Assembly: GCA_015661135.1 (NCBI GenBank)
Contig: JACVXW010000124.1
Location: forward strand, 1 to 9,288
Origin: Chloroflexota bacterium
Lineage (GTDB): Bacteria; Chloroflexota; Limnocylindria; Limnocylindrales; CSP1-4
Direction of reading: 5' to 3'
Length of the DNA: 9,288 nucleotides
A model generated the notes under the pieces. It was not told where the DNA came from. It made no database searches and saw nothing but the letters and a program-made list of their open reading frames with translations. Every line of letters begins with the position of its first letter. Position 1 is the stretch's first letter. This document shows positions 1 through 5,023 of this stretch, piece by piece. Made by a program: the position numbers and the translations under genes.

Positions 1-481
1 CGATGAGCTCGAGGAAGACGGCCTTCGTCCGCTCATTGATGGCGCGCCCGAAGGCTGACGGGTCGGAGCCGTCGACAAGTGTCGTCGTGATGCCGATCTT
101 CGGCAGCGTGTGGGTGAACAGGTTGTACGTGCCGCCGTACAGCGATGAGGACGACACGATGTTGTCGCCGGCCCGGGCGAGGTTGAGGATCGACAGCGTC
201 TCTGCCGCCTGCCCCGACGCCACGCCGAGGGCGGCGACGCCACCCTCCAGCGCCGCGACCCGCTGCTCGAAGACATCGGTCGTCGGGTTCATGATCCGGG
301 TGTAGATGTTCCCGAACTCCTGGAGCCCGAAGAGGCGCGCCGCGTGGGCCGCGTCATTGAAGACGTAGCTCGTCGTGGCATAGATCGGGACCGCCCGGGC
401 GTTCGTCGCGGGATCGGGTTTCTGACCCGAATGCAGCGCGCGGGTCTCTGGTCGGAAGGTGCTGGGATCGAGCTCGGCCAT
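1..481 (-). CDS. metY: O-acetylhomoserine sulfhydrylase (N-terminal part, cut by window edge)
   Basis: PLP-dependent enzyme of the Cys/Met-metabolism family that makes homocysteine from O-acetylhomoserine and sulfide in the cytoplasm. Only the first 160 codons are present, and the frame is open to the window edge. Seen: the family N-terminus with VPIYATTSYVF (31-41), RLFGLQEFGNIYTRIMNPTT (49-68, containing the Tyr60-x-Arg62 pair that in this fold reaches the PLP phosphate of the neighbouring subunit), the phosphate-binding ASGQAA (88-93), and SSSLYGGTYN (111-120) with the tyrosine that stacks on the cofactor. The Schiff-base lysine lies in the missing part; family members are about 430 residues. 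The ATG at 481 follows AAGGA-type Shine-Dalgarno sequences 9 nt upstream. It lies 32 bp downstream of the OsmC-like gene on the same strand, so the two are probably one operon under the leader at 1148-1342. A cystathionine gamma-synthase is less likely given the MetY-specific FGNIYTRIMNPTT block. Confidence 0.93.
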   Translation of the reverse strand, partial: MAELDPSTFRPETRALHSGQKPDPATNARAVPIYATTSYVFNDAAHAARLFGLQEFGNIYTRIMNPTTDVFEQRVAALEGGVAALGVASGQAAETLSILNLARAGDNIVSSSSLYGGTYNLFTHTLPKIGITTTLVDGSDPSAFGRAINERTKAVFLELI

Positions 482-513
482 GTCGGTGGGTCCTTTCCTT
501 GGATGTCGGTCGC

Positions 514-1047
514 TCAGGCCACGGCGTCGACGGGCAGGGCCGTGGGCGTGAGCAGCTCGAGATGGAGGGGAGTCGGGTTCGACAGCAGATCGAAGACCGG
601 GCAATGCGTATCGACGTGGTCGCGCAATCGCTCGAGCTCTCCGACGGAGGCCGGGCTGTCCAGGGTCACGGTGCCCCGGATCGCCTGGAACCCGGGGCGG
701 ATCGGTTCATCGGTGCCGAAGAACCCACGAAGATCGATGTCGCCCTCGAGGGTCACGGCGACACCATCGAGCGGAATGCCGAGAGCATCGGCGTGTAGGC
801 GGTAGGTGATCTCCTGGCAGGTGGCCAGGGCGGCCAGTACATACTCGACTGGACTGGGGGCAAGGTCCGTGCCGCCGAGACTCGGCGGCTCATCGACATC
901 GAACGTGAAGCTCCGAGTTCGGACCGTGCTCCTGAGGCCCAGCTGCTGGCGGCTCTCCACGCGAAAGGTCGCCAGCGCGGACGAAGGTGTCGCAGCGAAG
1001 GCTGCGGCGCCAGTGTTGATGACGGCGCCGTACCGTGATTTGCTCAT
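514..1047 (-). CDS. OsmC/Ohr-family redox protein
   Basis: Small cytoplasmic OsmC-fold protein, 177 residues, of the family that includes thiol-dependent organic hydroperoxide reductases. Seen: PSPVEYVLAALATCQEITYR (65-84), carrying the first redox cysteine Cys77 at the start of the long central helix, and HVDTHCPVFDLL (144-155) with the second, Cys149. Both cysteines of the family are therefore present. The layout is nearer to the YhfA/general OsmC subgroup than to Ohr. The start chosen is ATG 1047, because GGAGG lies 6 nt upstream; the frame stays open upstream to 1149, but that extension runs into the leader terminator. It lies just upstream of metY, which suggests a role linked to reactive sulfur or thiol handling rather than classical osmotic induction. 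That role is inference from context; the fold assignment is secure. Confidence 0.88.
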   Translation of the reverse strand: MSKSRYGAVINTGAAAFAATPSSALATFRVESRQQLGLRSTVRTRSFTFDVDEPPSLGGTDLAPSPVEYVLAALATCQEITYRLHADALGIPLDGVAVTLEGDIDLRGFFGTDEPIRPGFQAIRGTVTLDSPASVGELERLRDHVDTHCPVFDLLSNPTPLHLELLTPTALPVDAVA

Positions 1048-1147
1048 TGATTTCCTCCATGATTGGCAAAGGGGCGAGTCAGGTCCCGTGCAGCCTGTGG
1101 GCCGCGGAGCGGTGTCGGCGGTCACCCGTCGCGTTGCTCGGAGGAAC

Positions 1148-1178
1148 AAAAAACTGCGGCTCCGATGTGGAGTCGCAG
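1148..1178 (-). terminator. Rho-independent terminator in the osmC-metY leader
   Basis: Read on the minus strand, CTGCGACTCC, a 5-nt loop ACATC and GGAGCCGCAG form a 10-bp stem with one A-C mismatch, followed directly by six T (1153-1148). There is no T-run on the plus strand, so it acts on minus-strand transcripts only. It stands about 100 nt before the OsmC start codon and 330 nt after the dioxygenase stop at 1509. The first placement suggests attenuation of osmC-metY. Simple termination of dioxygenase read-through is the alternative, but the overlapping hairpin (1174-1212) favours attenuation. Confidence 0.75.
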
Positions 1179-1212
1179 CCCCGGGACCAGTGTCTGTGGT
1201 CCCGCTCCTACG
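1174..1212 (-). promoter_or_regulatory. Candidate antiterminator hairpin overlapping the terminator
   Basis: On the minus strand the arm CGTAGGAGCGGGACCA (1212-1197) pairs with TGGTCCCGGGGCTGCG (1189-1174) around a 7-nt loop. The inner stem is 8 perfect base pairs, then comes a 3x3 internal loop, then 5 outer pairs including one G-T. The outer 3' strand CTGCG (1178-1174) is the same CTGCG that starts the terminator stem, so the two hairpins exclude each other. Just upstream, CTAC (1223-1220) can pair with GTAG (1211-1208) across an 8-nt loop, which would disrupt the outer stem: a possible anti-antiterminator. No SAM-I, SAM-IV, T-box or cobalamin core motif is visible. Ligand or signal unknown. 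Confidence 0.5.
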
Positions 1213-1232
1213 TTGTCAGGTAGCGCGTGACC

Positions 1233-1304
1233 TCAGACCCCATCCTCCGCACGGCGGGGCCGCCAGCGCATACACATGTTCCAGGAAACGCAGGTGTGGT
1301 TCAT
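1233..1304 (-). CDS. Possible leader peptide rich in Met, Cys and Trp (23 aa)
   Basis: A short frame between the weak promoter at 1314-1342 and the attenuator-like hairpins. It begins MNHTCVSWNMCMRW and ends at TGA (1235-1233) ten bases before the putative anti-antiterminator arm. Its first 14 codons hold three Met, two Cys and two Trp, all rare residues, with Met-Cys-Met together at codons 10-12, in front of a gene that makes the methionine precursor homocysteine. There is no Shine-Dalgarno, but the ATG would lie about 3 nt from the predicted transcription start, as in other near-leaderless starts of this window. A frame this short can occur by chance, and I cannot show it is translated. Confidence 0.3.
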   Translation of the reverse strand: MNHTCVSWNMCMRWRPRRAEDGV

Positions 1305-1313
1305 TGCCCGCGC

Positions 1314-1342
1314 ATGGTGACGGAGAGCCCTCCCCCCGTCAA
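1314..1342 (-). promoter_or_regulatory. Weak candidate promoter for the osmC-metY leader
   Basis: Minus strand TTGACG (1342-1337), a 17-nt spacer, then CACCAT (1319-1314). The -35 box is good (5 of 6 to TTGACA); the -10 box is poor (only A2 and T6). A start near 1307 would give a leader of about 260 nt to the OsmC ATG, containing the leader peptide frame and both alternative hairpins. Confidence 0.3.
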
Positions 1343-1384
1343 CCCGCGCGACCGAAGTGCAACCTTGCGGTCGGCCCCGGTTGA

Positions 1385-1416
1385 GTCACGGACCCGTCAC
1401 GGTTGTGGCGCAGCCT
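1385..1416 (+). promoter_or_regulatory. Direct-repeat operator and -10 box in front of the response-regulator relic (site A)
   Basis: A perfect heptamer pair GTCACGG-N4-GTCACGG (1385-1391 and 1396-1402; 11 bp start to start), then 8 bp, then CAGCCT (1411-1416), which keeps A2 and T6 of a -10 box. Sites B (2493-2524) and C (4367-4398) have the same geometry. Head-to-tail repeats one helical turn apart are the usual target of OmpR/PhoB-type regulators. Here the site drives only a truncated gene start. Confidence 0.5.
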
Positions 1417-1493
1417 TTGGGAGGCCATGATCCCGTTCATGCCTCGTGTCGAGCCCGCCCCCATCCTCGTCGTTGATGACGATCCCAAGATCG
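1395..1493 (+). repeat. 99-bp direct repeat, left copy (promoter and 5' end of a response regulator)
   Basis: Matches 2503-2601 at a constant offset of 1108 bp with 9 mismatches and no gaps (about 91% identity by hand alignment). Six mismatches fall in the 32 bp before the ATG and only three in the 67 coding bases, all synonymous. The match ends sharply after AAGATCG, 15 bp before the dioxygenase stop codon. The two copies bracket the dioxygenase gene. Confidence 0.9.
1427..1493 (+). pseudogene. Truncated 5' fragment of an OmpR-type response regulator
   Basis: The ATG at 1427 opens 22 codons identical in protein sequence to the start of the intact regulator at 2535: MIPFMPRVEPAPILVVDDDP followed by Lys-Ile. 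This includes the acidic pocket aspartates of a receiver domain. After 1493 the homology stops and the frame runs antisense into the dioxygenase gene without any receiver features. The phosphorylation site, switch residues and DNA-binding domain are all missing. All three coding differences from the intact copy are silent, so this copy spent most of its divergence as part of a working gene and was broken later. It is best read as the remnant left when foreign or rearranged DNA carrying the dioxygenase joined here. Confidence 0.85.
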
Positions 1494-1508
1494 AGGTAGC
1501 GTCCTGCC

Positions 1509-2396
1509 TCAGCTGCCGACGGGCACCGCGAGGTCCACGGTCAGGCCCGAGGCGATCGTCCCGCTCACGGTCCCCAGCTGACGCGCCCCACCGTCCTCCC
1601 CGAAGACGTTGTCCGTCACCAGGCTCACCTGCGCGAACGGCTGCACGCTGGCCTCATAGCCCGTCGTCCCGTAGACGGCGGCGCTCGTGTCCGCCGGGAG
1701 CGCCACCTGCGAGGTGGCGATGACGTTCGCCGCGCTCGACGCAGCCGCCAAGCTCGGATAGACCTCGAAGTGGATGTGCGGATAGCGACCTGGATAGCAG
1801 CCCGGGAAGATGCTCTGGAAAGTCACGACGCCATCCGTCCCCGCCGCGCCGACGCCGCGCAGGTAGTTCTCGGACGCGGCTGCCTGCGAGTACATCGAAT
1901 AGTTCCCGTCGCGATCGCAGTGCCAGACGTAGACGGCCGCCCCGGCGAACGGGGCACATCCCTGGGCGAGATCCAGGATCGTCAGGCGGATCGTCATCGG
2001 CACGCCCTCGGCGACGGTCGTGGATGTCCCGAAGCTCGAGCGGATGTCAGCTCGAACCACGCCGGACTGGGACAGGATGTTCGGCCCGTTGGATCCGTCA
2101 CCGGGGAAGGGACCAGCCGTCTCCGGGGGGATCTCCGCGCAATCCGCGCCGTTGGTTCCGGAGCCCGTTGCCGACGCGCTTGCCCCAGGGCCGGCCGTCG
2201 CGATCCCGGACGCCGCCGGGGCGCAGGCGGCGAGGGCAATCAGGCCCACTCCCGCCCCGGCGGTTCCGAGGAGCTTGAGCACCCGCCGCCGGTCGAGAAG
2301 CGTCTCGACATCGAAGGCGAGGCCCTGGTCCCAGGCGGGCTCCGTGGGATCGGGAAGAGGGCGTCCCTCGAAACTGGACACGGTCGGTTGCTCCAT
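1509..2396 (-). CDS. Tat-exported intradiol ring-cleavage dioxygenase-like lipoprotein
   Basis: 295-residue member of the intradiol (catechol/protocatechuate) dioxygenase superfamily, predicted to sit outside the membrane. Seen: a twin-arginine motif RRRVLKLLG (36-44), a hydrophobic stretch with lipobox LAAC (Cys58), then a Gly/Ala/Ser-rich linker (about 60-82), then the catalytic domain. The family's Fe(III) ligands are visible: Tyr166 in VYVWHCDRDGNYS (156-168), Tyr201 in FPGCYPGRYPHIHF, and His207/His209 of the HIH pair. Such proteins open ortho-dihydroxylated aromatics; the substrate here is unknown. The ATG at 2396 was chosen because a strong AAGGAGG lies 7 nt upstream; the frame's earlier ATG at 2501 has none and would put 35 extra residues before the signal. 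It is divergent from the regulator gene with operator B between them, and is flanked by the 99-bp repeat, so its arrival here may be recent. Confidence 0.88.
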   Translation of the reverse strand: MEQPTVSSFEGRPLPDPTEPAWDQGLAFDVETLLDRRRVLKLLGTAGAGVGLIALAACAPAASGIATAGPGASASATGSGTNGADCAEIPPETAGPFPGDGSNGPNILSQSGVVRADIRSSFGTSTTVAEGVPMTIRLTILDLAQGCAPFAGAAVYVWHCDRDGNYSMYSQAAASENYLRGVGAAGTDGVVTFQSIFPGCYPGRYPHIHFEVYPSLAAASSAANVIATSQVALPADTSAAVYGTTGYEASVQPFAQVSLVTDNVFGEDGGARQLGTVSGTIASGLTVDLAVPVGS

Positions 2397-2492
2397 GGCT
2401 GGACCTCCTTGGGGCGACGGGCGGGTCGAGGACCGGACGTTGCCGTCGAATCCTGAGGATCGGATGAGAGTCTGACCTCTCGTCTCGCCGTC

Positions 2493-2524
2493 GTCACTCA
2501 CGCGTCACGGTTGTCCCGCAGGCT
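2493..2524 (+). promoter_or_regulatory. Direct-repeat operator and -10 box of the response regulator gene (site B)
   Basis: GTCACTC-N4-GTCACGG (2493-2499 and 2504-2510; 11 bp apart), 8 bp, then CAGGCT (2519-2524) as a degenerate -10 box, with the ATG at 2535. The heptamers occupy the place of a -35 box, as in activator-dependent PhoB-type promoters. The site lies between divergent genes, so it could also act on the dioxygenase. Autoregulation by the gene product is inferred from the position and the matching sites A and C. Confidence 0.55.
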
Positions 2525-2601
2525 TCGAGCGGCCATGATCCCGTTCATGCCTCGTGTCGAGCCTGCCCCCATCCTCGTCGTTGACGATGATCCCAAGATC
2601 G
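2503..2601 (+). repeat. 99-bp direct repeat, right copy (start of the intact response regulator)
   Basis: Partner of 1395-1493; see there for the alignment. This copy continues into the full-length gene, so it is the functional one. Confidence 0.9.
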
Positions 2602-3278
2602 TCGCGCTCGTGAAGGCGTATCTCGAGCGCGAGCGGTACCGGGTCATCACGGCCGGCGATGGACGCGCCGCGATCCGGGCGATCGAAGAGACCCCGCCGC
2701 GGCTCGTGGTGCTGGACCTGATGCTGCCCGAGGTGGACGGCCTGGCCGTCATCCGCCGGACTCGGGCGATGGGCGACGTTCCGATCCTCGTCCTCTCCGC
2801 GCGCGGCTCGACTGGCGATCGTGTCGAGGGCCTGACGCTGGGGGCGGACGACTACCTGCCCAAGCCGTTTTCGCCGGCGGAGCTGGTCGCGCGGGTCCGG
2901 ACCATCCTCCGTCGCGTGGAGCGGGAGTCGCCCGACCAGCCGCCGGACGTCCGCTACCGCTCCGGCGATCTCGACGTGGACGTGGCCCGTTTCGAGGTCA
3001 GGGTCGGGGGCCGCGAGGTGTCGTTGAGCGTTCTCGAGCTCCGCCTGCTGACCGCGCTGCTCGCCGCGGACGGCCGGATCCTGAGCCGGGACCAGCTCCT
3101 TGACGCGATCCACGGGGTCGGCGAGGCGGAGGTCACGGACCGGTCGATCGATGTCTACGTCAAACGACTGCGCGAGAAGCTCGGCGATGACCCGGCGACG
3201 CCCCGCTATATCGCGACGGTCCGCGGGGCCGGCTATCGGTCCGTGGGCCCGGTGGAGTTGGTCGGGCCGGCGACATGA
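2535..3278 (+). CDS. OmpR/PhoB-family response regulator
   Basis: Cytoplasmic DNA-binding response regulator of 247 residues, the usual length. Receiver domain about 11-125: acidic pocket VVDDDPK (15-21), phosphoacceptor Asp61 in VVLDLMLPEVDG, switch Ser89 in LVLSAR, Lys110 in YLPKPFSPAEL. Winged-helix domain about 140-238, with LELRLLTALLA, TDRSIDVYVKRLREKL (201-216, recognition helix) and the C-terminal hairpin YIATVRGAGYR. The ATG at 2535 is preferred over the in-frame TTG at 2511 because TTG falls between the operator and the -10 box, and a transcript starting about 7 nt after CAGGCT would begin about 4 nt before this ATG. An ATG four codons later is possible. It overlaps the kinase gene by ATGA, so it is translationally coupled to its partner. 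Likely targets are its own promoter and the DM13 gene, which carry the same direct repeat. Confidence 0.95.
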   Translation: MIPFMPRVEPAPILVVDDDPKIVALVKAYLERERYRVITAGDGRAAIRAIEETPPRLVVLDLMLPEVDGLAVIRRTRAMGDVPILVLSARGSTGDRVEGLTLGADDYLPKPFSPAELVARVRTILRRVERESPDQPPDVRYRSGDLDVDVARFEVRVGGREVSLSVLELRLLTALLAADGRILSRDQLLDAIHGVGEAEVTDRSIDVYVKRLREKLGDDPATPRYIATVRGAGYRSVGPVELVGPAT

Positions 3279-4342
3279 AGGTCCGGGGCGGGATTGCGGA
3301 GAGGATCGCGCTGGCGGCCATCGTGGTTGCCGGAATCGCCGTCGCGGTCGTGGCCATCGGCGTCCTGCGCGTAGGCAGCGAGTCGTTCGCGGCGTTGATG
3401 GTGGCGGCCGGTGACTCCGCCGGCCACGCCAACGAGATGTTCGACGCGAGCGTGACGATCGTGGTGGGTGTTGCGCTGATCGTCGCCGCGATCGTGGCGT
3501 TCGTCCTCGCGGCCGTCTTCGCGCGGATGTTGGCCCGGCCGATCCAGCGCGTCGCCGGCGCCGCGGCTCTCGTGGCCGCGGGCGATCTCACGGCACGAGT
3601 ACCGGAGGAGGGCGCCTCGGAGATCCGTGCGCTGGCGGCCGCCTACAACACCCTGGCAGACCGGCTCGAGGAGCAGGAGATGCTCCGGCGCGAGTTCGTC
3701 GTGAACGCCTCCCACGAGCTGCGAACGCCGCTGACGAACCTGCAGGGCTATCTCGAGGCCCTCCGTGACGGGGTGCTCCCACCGGAACCCGCGCTCTTTG
3801 ACTCGCTCCGTGAGGAGGTAGACCGCCTGGGCCGCCTCGCCGCCTCGCTGGACGTCCTTGCCGGCGCGGAGGGGGAGCGGCCGCGTCCCACGGTCGTGGA
3901 TCTCGGCGCGGTCGTGCGCGCCGCGGCGGACCTGGCCGCTCCGGCCTTTGCCCGCCGGTCCATCGAGCTCACGGTGGATGCCACGGACGGGCTCGTGGTG
4001 GAGGCGCGTGCCGACGAACTCGCCCAGGTGATGGCAAACCTCCTTCAGAACGCAGTTCGCTACACGCCCGGCGGCGGGAGTGTCCGAGTGGAGGCGGCAC
4101 GGACCGACGGCGGCCTGGTGGTTCGGGTGGCCAACACGGGGTCGGCCATCCCGCCCGACGATCTGCCGCGGGTCTGGGAGCGCTTCTACCGTGTGGAGAA
4201 GTCGCGCGACCGGGCGCACGGCGGGGCGGGCGTCGGCCTCGCCATCGTCAAGCGCCTCATCGAGGACGCCGGCGGGCGCGTGGGCGCCGCGTCTGACGAG
4301 GCCTGGACCACCTTCTGGTTCCGCCTGCCGACGACGCGCTGA
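3275..4342 (+). CDS. Membrane sensor histidine kinase (BaeS/CusS-like)
   Basis: 355-residue inner-membrane sensor kinase, the partner of the regulator just upstream (ATGA overlap). Order: TM1 about 11-31, a short external loop of about 30 residues (32-60), TM2 about 61-84, HAMP linker (about 83-135, with ARPIQRVAGAA), dimerisation/phosphoacceptor helix with His147 in FVVNASHELRTPLTNLQGYL, then the ATPase domain: N box NLLQNAVRYT (255-264), G1 box VANTGSAIP (285-293), F box WERFYR, G2 box GGAGVGLAIVKRLIE (316-330). The G1 box has Asn where many kinases have Asp, as in some heavy-metal sensors of the CusS type, so this alone does not imply loss of activity. The tiny external loop argues against a large ligand-binding sensor domain; the signal may be sensed in the membrane or through a partner such as the DM13 protein encoded next. 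Confidence 0.95.
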   Translation: MKVRGGIAERIALAAIVVAGIAVAVVAIGVLRVGSESFAALMVAAGDSAGHANEMFDASVTIVVGVALIVAAIVAFVLAAVFARMLARPIQRVAGAAALVAAGDLTARVPEEGASEIRALAAAYNTLADRLEEQEMLRREFVVNASHELRTPLTNLQGYLEALRDGVLPPEPALFDSLREEVDRLGRLAASLDVLAGAEGERPRPTVVDLGAVVRAAADLAAPAFARRSIELTVDATDGLVVEARADELAQVMANLLQNAVRYTPGGGSVRVEAARTDGGLVVRVANTGSAIPPDDLPRVWERFYRVEKSRDRAHGGAGVGLAIVKRLIEDAGGRVGAASDEAWTTFWFRLPTTR

Positions 4343-4366
4343 CGTGGTGACACGGTCCGCCACGCT

Positions 4367-4398
4367 GTCATCTTCGCGTCACGCCGGCGGGCGACAGT
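4367..4398 (+). promoter_or_regulatory. Direct-repeat operator and -10 box of the DM13 gene (site C)
   Basis: GTCATCT-N4-GTCACGC (4367-4373 and 4378-4384; 11 bp apart), 8 bp, then GACAGT (4393-4398; A2, A4 and T6 of a -10 box), with ATG 4406 seven bases later. The spacing from repeat to -10 box equals that of sites A and B. The left heptamer is the most degenerate of the set. It implies that the DM13 gene has its own regulator-dependent promoter although only 63 bp separate it from the kinase stop. Confidence 0.45.
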
Positions 4399-4405
4399 GC
4401 GCCCG

Positions 4406-4946
4406 ATGAACCTGATCGGCGACCTCGAGCGCCTCTTCGCCACCAGCCTCTACCCGAACCGGGTGCCGATTGCCGTCGCGGCCGCGGTCCTGGCCGTCCT
4501 GCTCCTGGTCACGGCCCGCCGGCGCGGCTGGTTTGCCGCAGCGCGTCGACATCCCCGCCGGACCGGGCTCGTGGTGGTCATCGCCCTGGCCGTCGGACTG
4601 CCGAGTGCCTGGTACCTGGGCTCACCGCTGTTCATCCGGACGGCGCTGGACGAACCGCAGCCGAGCGCGGCGCCCGCAAGCCCATCGGCGCCGGCCGCGA
4701 CGCCGGACGGCCTCGCCGACCCGCGGACCGGGACCGGTCAGGAACGGACCCGATCTGTACGTCTACGTCTCGCCGGACCCGGCGGGCTACACGGGCGCCG
4801 CGATCGAGGTCGGGCAGCTCCGAGCGACCGACGGCAACTTCAACATGGATCTGCCGGCCGGCGCACTGGGGACCGGTGCGGCCAGCGTCGTGATCTGGTG
4901 CAAGCAGTTCGCCGTCCAGTTTGCCGTGGCGGCGTTCCCAGCCTGA
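4406..4946 (+). pseudogene. Membrane-anchored DM13-domain protein, internally deleted and frameshifted
   Basis: The first frame, from ATG 4406, gives a short amphipathic start, TM1 (about 20-36), a basic loop (RRRGWFAAARRHPRR), TM2 (about 54-71) and a Pro/Ala/Ser-rich linker ending near residue 109. From about 4737 a different frame encodes the C-terminal two thirds of a DM13 domain: VRNGPDLYVYVSPDPAGY, then GQLRATDGNFNMDLPAG, then VVIWCKQFAVQFAVA with the conserved cysteine, ending at TGA 4944-4946. The first third of the domain, roughly 35-40 residues, is absent, and the join lies at a tandem GGACCG-GGACCG (4725-4736). The first frame alone runs on to a stop at 5012-5014 with a tail unlike DM13. 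DM13 is a predicted redox or electron-transfer domain. I read this as a deletion pseudogene; a misassembly at the short repeat is the alternative. The ATG fits a leaderless start after GACAGT; an in-frame GTG at 4397 overlaps that box. Confidence 0.72.
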
Positions 4947-4954
4947 CCCGGCAT

Positions 4955-4971
4955 GGGCCCGGTTTGGGCCC
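4955..4971. other. Small GC hairpin after the DM13 gene
   Basis: GGGCCC-GGTTT-GGGCCC: two copies of a self-complementary hexamer with a 5-nt loop, 8 bp after the stop at 4946. No T-run follows, so it is at best a weak terminator or an RNA end-stabilising stem between the DM13 gene and the GMC gene. Confidence 0.35.
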
Positions 4972-5011
4972 GGACGGGACGACGAGCCGGGCTCGCCGCA
5001 GTCCGCGCTGC

Positions 5012-5017
5012 TAGCAT
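5012..5017 (+). promoter_or_regulatory. -10 box for leaderless transcription of the GMC gene
   Basis: TAGCAT (5012-5017) is followed by six bases and then the GTG start at 5024. No Shine-Dalgarno lies between, so the transcript probably begins at or next to the start codon. No convincing -35 box is visible. The proline dehydrogenase gene has the same arrangement (TAGCCT, six bases, ATG). Confidence 0.5.
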
Positions 5018-5023
5018 CGCCGG

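Noticed and set aside
344..805. Plus-strand frames across the metY-osmC region
   Set aside because: They are opposite two confidently identified minus-strand genes and contain no family motifs.
1148..1342. SAM-I, SAM-IV, cobalamin riboswitch or T-box as identity of the osmC-metY leader
   Set aside because: The SAM-I core GGCAACC, the cobalamin box and the T-box UGGNACC bulge context are not found. TGGTCCCGGG superficially resembles a T-box, but it sits inside a perfect 8-bp stem rather than in a bulge.
2397..2501. Upstream start (ATG 2501) for the dioxygenase
   Set aside because: No ribosome site, and it would place 35 extra residues before the twin-arginine signal. ATG 2396 has AAGGAGG at ideal spacing.
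2511..2534. TTG start at 2511 for the response regulator
   Set aside because: It lies between the operator and the -10 box, so it would not be transcribed from that promoter. The added residues are not part of a receiver domain.
1395..2601. Transposon target-site duplication or insertion sequence around the dioxygenase
   Set aside because: There is no transposase and no terminal inverted repeats, and 99 bp with 9% divergence is not a target duplication.
3233..4363. Long minus-strand frame (376 codons) opposite the histidine kinase
   Set aside because: The plus strand carries a complete kinase with all motifs. The antisense product is Arg/His-rich with no recognisable domain, the usual mirror frame in GC-rich DNA.
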